Positions 58,158 through 64,000 of a stretch of DNA of 64,000 nucleotides are shown one piece after another. Every line of letters begins with the position of its first letter. Within the stretch, counting starts at the first letter, position 1. Location of the stretch: the NCBI GenBank assembly GCA_035048815.1, contig JAUCBN010000025.1, forward strand, positions 11,928,501 to 11,992,500, in the 5' to 3' direction. The translations under genes were made by a program, and so were the position numbers. The notes beneath the pieces are model-generated. The model was not told the DNA's origin. It searched no databases and saw only the letters and a program-made list of their open reading frames with translations. This stretch comes from Abelmoschus esculentus (taxonomy: Eukaryota > Streptophyta > Magnoliopsida > Malvales > Malvaceae).

Positions 58158-58320
58158 GTAAAACTTGACTGCCCTTTATTTTTGTACGCTGCTTAGAATT
58201 TTTGTATTACAAATTTGTATACCTCGTGTTTGTGATTTCTTGACCTTGCTCTTCATAGATCCTTCAAGGCTTAGAATTTTTGTATTACAATTGAGATACC
58301 TCGTGTTTGTGATTTCTGAA
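58122..58320. repeat. Duplication at an exon end
   Basis: The exon words CCTTGCTCTTCATAGATCC TTCAAGGCT (about 58123-58151) recur at about 58243-58270. TTAGAATTTTTGTATTACAA with CTCGTGTTTGTGATTTCT follows both times. It is a tandem duplication of roughly 120 bp covering the last exon-intron junction. Confidence 0.75.
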
Positions 58321-58741
58321 AAGCTATTATGTCAAGACGGTTTATCGATTATATATGATATATAGTATTATTTTTATTTGATTTTTTTTAAAAATGGTGT
58401 TACTAGCAGCGTTTGTCAAGAAAAACGCCACTAAAGAACAAGTTTCTTGAGGCGTTTGAAATGACAAACTCCACTATAGATCCTATCCTTTTGCGGCGTT
58501 TGCGTTTTCAAACGCCACTAAAGAATAGTTTTTTGTAGCGTCTTAAAATACAAATGTCGTTATAGATCTTGACCTTCTGCGGCGTTTGTTACCGTAAAAC
58601 GCCGCAAACTTTTGTGGCGTTGGTTTCAGCGACACCTCTTGCGTCGCTTTTCTAAGCGCCGCAAAAGTTTTTAGCGGCACTTAAAAACGCCGCTATAGAA
58701 CAAAAAAAACGCCGCAAAAAAACTATTTTGGTGTAGTGTTT

Positions 58742-59164
58742 AATTATTTAATTTATTTGTATGGTTGCATGATTTAAATTCATATAACATGATTATTTAG
58801 GAAAACACTTAATTCACACTTAGCTAATTAAATTAGAGACTTTTTAAGACTAGTCTCTCAATTAATTAAATAATCTTAATTAGGAAGATAATTGTAGTAA
58901 AAGATAGTGTATTTAATTATATACTTCGGATACACTAAGTGGTCAGTGTTTTGACGTACCAAGATGTTGACTAAGAGTATACTTTGGTATCACATTCGAT
59001 ATTTTATCTTAACTTAGAAAATGATAAATAATATAAGGTTAGAATAAAAATAAAATTAATAATGTAATGGGGCCTTAATTATTTAATTAATGGAACCTAA
59101 TAGGATAGAACTTAAAATTGACAAGACAATAACCTGTCATGCATTAAAACCTTGACACGCATCG
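58742..59164. other. AT-rich non-coding stretch
   Basis: I see no gene. It is probably the continuation of the sequence interrupted by the CACTA element at 53341. Confidence 0.5.
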
Positions 59165-60449
59165 TGTATTGTCAAAATAAAATTCCTTATTCTCAAATAA
59201 TAAATAGGAAGTTAAATATAGTATAGGAGAAGTAAGTGTCGATCCCACAGAGACAAGAAACTTCCTGATTACGCTTGTTTGATTGATGATTCAAGAAGGT
59301 TGAAATGTGTTTAAGTAAAAAGGGGTTGTTGAATAAAGTAAAACTAAGTAATTGAAGAGATTGAAATAAAGAAACAAATTTAATAAAATAAAAACTAGCC
59401 TTAGGCTTTCGCTTTGACTCGACTTTAATAGATCATCAGAAAAAGATTTTCACTTCGGGATTTTACGTCGGTAATTAACTTTCAAGGTTCTACCCTTGAA
59501 GCAGAACTTCCAAACCGAATACCCAAGTTCTATCTTTGATATTGGTTTCATGGATTAATCCACCAACTCAATGTTTGTAGAAAAATCATTTAAATTATTA
59601 AAATCGACTTGGATTATATTATTTCAATAATAATTGATCAAATCTTAGTTTTCTTCTTAGCAATAAATTTGCTAATTGTGTTCTCAAGAAGTTGGATTGC
59701 TTCAATAGCCGATATTTCCTACCACACAAGTAATCAAATCAAAGTCTTGACTAATGCCAATCTTTAATTTTGAAATATATTTTATTTTGGAAATAAGTTC
59801 GAAAAAAAACTTAAGAAATAAAAATCGAAGTTATTGATGCACTTTTCAATCCTCACGTTTGGATCAAGCCGTTGCTTAAGCCCTTGGATAAAAAGAAATT
59901 AGCCGAGCATAATTATGGAAAGAATTATGCTCGACATAATAAAAAAAATAAAAAAAAATAAAAGTATGAAAAATAAAAAAAGAAAACAAGAGATGAAAGA
60001 AAACTCTAGGATTTTGGAATTAAAGGATGAATTGAAGATGTGTTCTAGGCTTACCCAAGGTGGGTATTTATAGCATTTTACAAGCTCTAAAATAAGGGGA
60101 TAAGTCCTAGATAATTCTAAAAATATTTACATTCAAATTACAAAAGATAAATTCAAATTTAAAATTTAAATTTCGACTGATAAACTATCTGGAACACTGA
60201 TAAGCTATCACGCACTTGCTGACGTCATCTTCTAGAAGCTACTGAACGAGTGCCACGTTTGCTTTTCATGCCAACCAATCCAGTCTCGATCCAGAAAATA
60301 AAAAAACTTCAAAAATCGTCCTTTTAAGTGCATTTTCTAGATTCACAGTCCTGCACAAAAATACACAGAAATCATTTAAATCAGTAATATAATTCATCAA
60401 ATCAAAGGATAATTAAGTACAAAATATTAACTATTTTAAACACTTATCA
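59165..60449 (-). repeat. 3' LTR of right-hand Athila element
   Basis: On the minus strand it starts TGATAAGTGTTTAAAATAG directly after the purine stretch GTGCGGGGAATT (60450-60461). It contains the typical GTGTCGATCCCACAGAGAC near 59240. The outer end (about 59165) is not certain because the partner LTR is outside the window. Confidence 0.7.
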
Positions 60450-60461
60450 AATTCCCCGCAC

Positions 60462-62788
60462 TTATTCAATGCTTGTCCTCAAGCATTCCTCAACTAACAT
60501 ACCAAAATCACAAGTTGTCAAACTTTAATTCACTGCATGTTTCAATCTCCTTAATGAAAGAAAATCAAAACAATTATTGTAACTAAGAAACAATCAAGCA
60601 TGTGGCAAACCAGAAACAATTTCAAACGAAACAATATATTCTAATTCTCAGCTAATTTAATGATGCAGGACTTGATATTCTCACAAGGATTCACTCATTT
60701 TGCTCAAAGTGTTTAAGTTCAAGAGAATCACTCAAACCAAAATTGATCAAAGCATTACCATAAGCCTGCAAATAAATCTAATCTCCACTACTAAAAATTG
60801 AACATGATACAAAAATCAATAGGTCTTTAAACAAGGTTGTAACGGGGATAGGGTGAAGGTAGGGAAAAGGCCGAAAAGAGATGAGTTAAGTGTCAAGACA
60901 AAAGATAAAATATAAAAGTAATCCACAATATAAGTAAAGCACAAAGAGATAGAGTAAATCAAACAATTATTTTTTTTCAAGAGTTTCAAAACTTTTATCT
61001 TTTTTCATTTTTTTCTTCTTATTCGAAAGGTACACATTGGTACCCTTTTTTCTTTATTCTTTTTTTTCTTTTCGAATACACACTTTCTTTTATTCCGAAT
61101 GCACATTCTTTTTTTTTCGTGGAACAAATATGATCATAAGTCCTTACAAGGGTGCAAAAAGATAGAAAGATAGAAAAAAATAGGTATATGGGTTACATTA
61201 ATAAGGTGTAAGACAAGGAATGGGTTTAGGCTCAAATTGGTTCACTAAGGATAAAAACATAGGGTAAACTATTTTAGGAAGTGAAGTGGTTAAACCTAAG
61301 AGCCTCTATCATACCAAAGCATCACATTCTTGAATGTAGCTTCAAAAAGCATTACATCACAGGTTCTAGAATGCTAAAAATCAATTCGGTACACACAAAT
61401 GAAGAAAAGGGCAAGAATGAAAAGATATGATCATTAGACTCAAAACTTACAAAAAGAAGGGTAAATGTCTCAAGATAGCAACATTTCAATTAACTAATAA
61501 TGGAATATCAAAGAATCTTAATCAAAAGTCTTTAATCATGCCAACAAACTATCATGCATCCTAGGTTCCAATCAAAGCAAGATTAAAATTTACCAAGAAA
61601 ATTTAAGAGATGCAGCAAATTAAATAAATGGCAACAAGCAACTTCAAGTATGTTAATATGAGAATAACTCAATTCCAAACATTAAATAAACAAGGTGAAA
61701 CAGACATGCAATTTTTCCCTTCCCCCTCACTTAAATTATTTTGCCTCAAAACAAGAATTAAAAACAAGAGAGGGAAAAAGAATACTCCCCGATCTAATGA
61801 CGACCGCGGTCGCGGCCACGTGTAATTTTATGCAAAATTTTGAGTGTTGGTGTCGGATGCAAATTTTTCTTGATTCTGATCAAAACTTTGGTGTTGCATA
61901 AATGGATTGGTCCCACGAAAATTTCCTGAGGCTTATACAAAACCAAGAAAAGGATAGAATATTAATAAGTGTGCAATAGAAATAGGTTCAGAATTACCTA
62001 AGCTTCGGCATTGACTGGGTTGAATCGGCAGTGGGTAACAACCGACGTGGATTGGTGCGGTAGAACCAGGGGTTGTCGTGGTTTTTTTCTCAACGAATGG
62101 TGCGAGAGGAGTGGCTGGTTTGTGGACAGAATGGTCCTTTGGGTGTGGTTCCATAGCACCAATCTCGGCAGGACCTATGTACTGTCGTAATCTTATGTAA
62201 TGTCGTGGAATGGCAGACGAAAAGTTTTGGTTGTCGGCTGTTCTGGATCGGGCAAGGGTGAACTTCAATTGGTCGGTTGGCTTGGTTTAGGGTCCTCACC
62301 ATGATGTAGATCGTTAAGGTTATGGAGTAAATTGGTGAAAGTATGGGGTTAGAGGTTGTTCGATTATTTGGGAAGAAGAAGAGTGGTGGTGGTGAGTGCT
62401 AAGAGAAAAGAATAGGTGAAGGAAAGTTTTAGGTCTCCTAACGAGAATAATGGTCAAGGTAGAGTCTATGGTTCCTTTAACTTATTTAGGCTTATCTCTT
62501 GAATTCAAATTTATTTAAAATCTTATCCTATAAAATAGATAAATAAAATTATTAGAATCAAGATAAGAAAATTTTAAAATATAATATGGAGATAAAGATT
62601 TATTTTAAAATGCTAAAGGATAAAACTTAATCAAAATAAATTATTACTGTGTAAATTTATTTAATTACTCTGAATCTAAGCAAATAAAATAAAATGAAGT
62701 ATACTGAAAATAAATAAATAAATAAACTAAAAATGGGTTGCCTCCCATTCAGTGCTTTTATTTAACATCGTTAGCTTGACAACCTGAT
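60462..62788 (-). other. 3' region of right-hand Athila element
   Basis: This is mostly non-coding, with poly-T-rich stretches (60970-61110 on plus). A broken frame at 61933-62302 (minus) starts MVRTL and reads, in a shifted frame, IPRHYIRLRQYIGPAEIGAM. It sits where Athila elements may carry a third ORF, but I do not recognise a domain. Confidence 0.5.
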
Positions 62789-64000
62789 TTAGACTTTAGG
62801 CGTGTTCAAGTCGAATTCTTCAATTAGACCAACAAAGGCATTTTCATGATACGGCTTCAACTGTTATCCATTCACTTTGAGACGAACTCCTAAAAAATCT
62901 TGAATTTTGATTGCAGCATGAGGAAATAATTCAGTCACAATGAAGGCCCTGACCACTTTGATCTCAATTTGCATATAAAAACTTTTAGTTTAGAATTAAA
63001 AAGTAAAACTTTTTGATCAATACTAAAAGATTTAAAGGAAATATGGCGATCATGAAATTCTTTAGTTTTATTCTTATATATTTGAGCATTGTCATATGCA
63101 TTGCGCCTAATTTCTTCACGCTCTTGAATGTCAAGTTTCCAGGTTTCGCCGACGGCATCCATTTGCATATTACACTCTTTTACCGCCCAATAGGCTTTAT
63201 CTTCCAATTCGACCGATAAGTGATATGGTTTACCAAAAACTAGGCGATATGGGGACATGCCAATAGGTCCTTTATAAGAAGTTTGATATGCCTATAAGGC
63301 ATCGTTCAACTTCAAGCTCCAATCTTTCCTTTTTGGTTTCACAATTTTATCTATAATGGACTTAATTTCCCTATTCGAAACTTCGGCTTGTCTATTCGTT
63401 TGTGGGTGGTAGGCTGTGGCGATTCTTTGAGTGACACCATATTTTTTTCATTAACGCATTAACAATGCGGTTGACAAAATGAGTCCCTTGGTCACTAATT
63501 ATTGCCTTTGGAGTGCCAAACTTGGAAAAAATACAAGTTTTTAAAAATTCAACAATAGTTCTAGTATCATTATTACGAGTAGCTTTAGCTTCTACCCATT
63601 TCGAAACATAATAAACAACTAGAATTATGTAACAATTACCAAAAGATGAAACAAACAGACCCATGTAATCGATACCCCATACATCAAATATTTCGCAAAC
63701 ATGAATAGGATTAAAAGGCATCTCATTTATACGACTCAAATTACTGGCACGTTGACATTTATCACATGACTTACAAAAAGAGTATGCATCATGAAAATGT
63801 TAGGCCAATAAAATCCACATTCAAATATTTTATGTGCAGTTCGTTTAGGTCCAAAATGGCCTCCACAAGAATAAGAATGACAAAACTGAAGGATTGAATT
63901 TACCTCGCTTTCGACAACACAATGCCGAATTACCTGGTCTGAGCAATGTTTCCACAGGTATGGATCGTCCCAAATGTACAATCGAGATTCTCGCTTAATT
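62789..64000 (-). pseudogene. Athila integrase, decayed
   Basis: From the right edge, the zinc-binding region reads FCHSYSCGGHFGPKRTAHKI then ECGFYWPNIF, with the expected later cysteines replaced or frameshifted. The catalytic core has VWGIDYMGLFVSSFGN, YVSKWVEAKAT and KAIISDQGTHFVN, the DxD part of the DD(E) set. The C-terminal part has MSPYRLVFGKPYHLSVELED then AYWAVKECNMQ, FHDRHISFKSF and LRSKWSGP, standard in Athila integrases. Frameshifts lie near 63740, 63430-63260 and 62950. The reading then resumes as FIVTELFPHAAIKIQD and ends at the stop 62789-62791. Confidence 0.87.

Larger units (their letters stand above)
53342..58738. mobile_element. CACTA DNA transposon carrying gene fragments (TSD TTT)
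   Basis: The ends read inward CACTACAGCAAAACAAGC (left) and CACTACACCAAAATAG (right), with TTT on both sides (53339-53341, 58739-58741). Both subterminal zones (53365-53580 and 58400-58730) are packed with GGCGTTTT/AAAACGCC words in both orientations. The 5.4-kb interior has no transposase. It contains a glutamate-receptor-like fragment, a set of exon-like pieces of an unidentified gene and a solo LTR. It is non-autonomous. Confidence 0.88.
59165..64000 (-). mobile_element. Athila element, 3' portion
   Basis: Integrase, 3' non-coding region, purine tract and 3' LTR lie in order on the minus strand. The rest of the element is to the right of the window. The LTR and integrase are not of the 3556-4896 LTR family, so this is a third Athila-like lineage here. 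Confidence 0.82.

Overview
The window is plant nuclear DNA made almost entirely of nested transposable elements, with one convincing host gene. The Athila, Tat/Ogre and chromovirus (Tekay- and Reina-like) LTR retrotransposons, the CACTA transposons with gene fragments, and the TATA-box LTRs point to a dicot. The style of the repeats suggests Malvaceae (cotton-like), but that is an inference. I found no bacterial signals, CRISPR array, rRNA or tRNA gene.

Layout, left to right. 1-4896: 5' part of a minus-strand Athila element (gag-protease-RT, decayed). 4897-5674: truncated Tekay-like LTR. 5675-7445: Reina-like RT relic split by a solo LTR (5927-7254, TSD AAGCT). 7446-12908: LTR scrap plus an Athila-like gag start and 5' LTR, split by a CACTA element (7920-11277, TSD GTA). 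12909-21882: 3' end and 3' LTR of a plus-strand Athila-like element, split by a Tat/Ogre-lineage element (14693-21864, TSD GCAAG) that has lost pol. 22162-23160: intact 332-codon host gene on the minus strand. 24833-43185: a probable solo LTR split by a minus-strand Athila-type element (24917-41454, TSD ATGAC), which is itself split in gag by a plus-strand sibling (31092-39338, TSD GAAAT). 43587-45914: solo Tekay-like LTR. 45930-47300: two chromovirus pol relics in opposite directions. 47693-52750: LTR material with a tRNA-Met-type primer site. 53342-58738: second CACTA element (TSD TTT) carrying gene fragments, including a glutamate-receptor-like piece, and split by a solo LTR (54804-55860, TSD ATAGG). 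59165-64000: 3' LTR, 3' region and integrase of another minus-strand Athila element that runs off the right edge.

The most interesting system is the pair of sibling elements in 24917-41454. Both carry gag-protease and a second ORF related to the 'putative plant transposon protein' domain, and both lack RT, RNase H and integrase in the same way. This suggests a non-autonomous lineage mobilised by relatives such as the RT-bearing element at 1-4896. Upstream of the second ORF both copies have a compact cluster of AACGG motifs, the core of the plant M-phase MSA element; one copy also keeps a TATA box. The nesting of the two copies also creates an inverted repeat with arms of about 6.2 kb, a possible source of double-stranded RNA.

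All element borders were placed by reading the ends and target-site duplications. No alignment, database search or divergence calculation was run.
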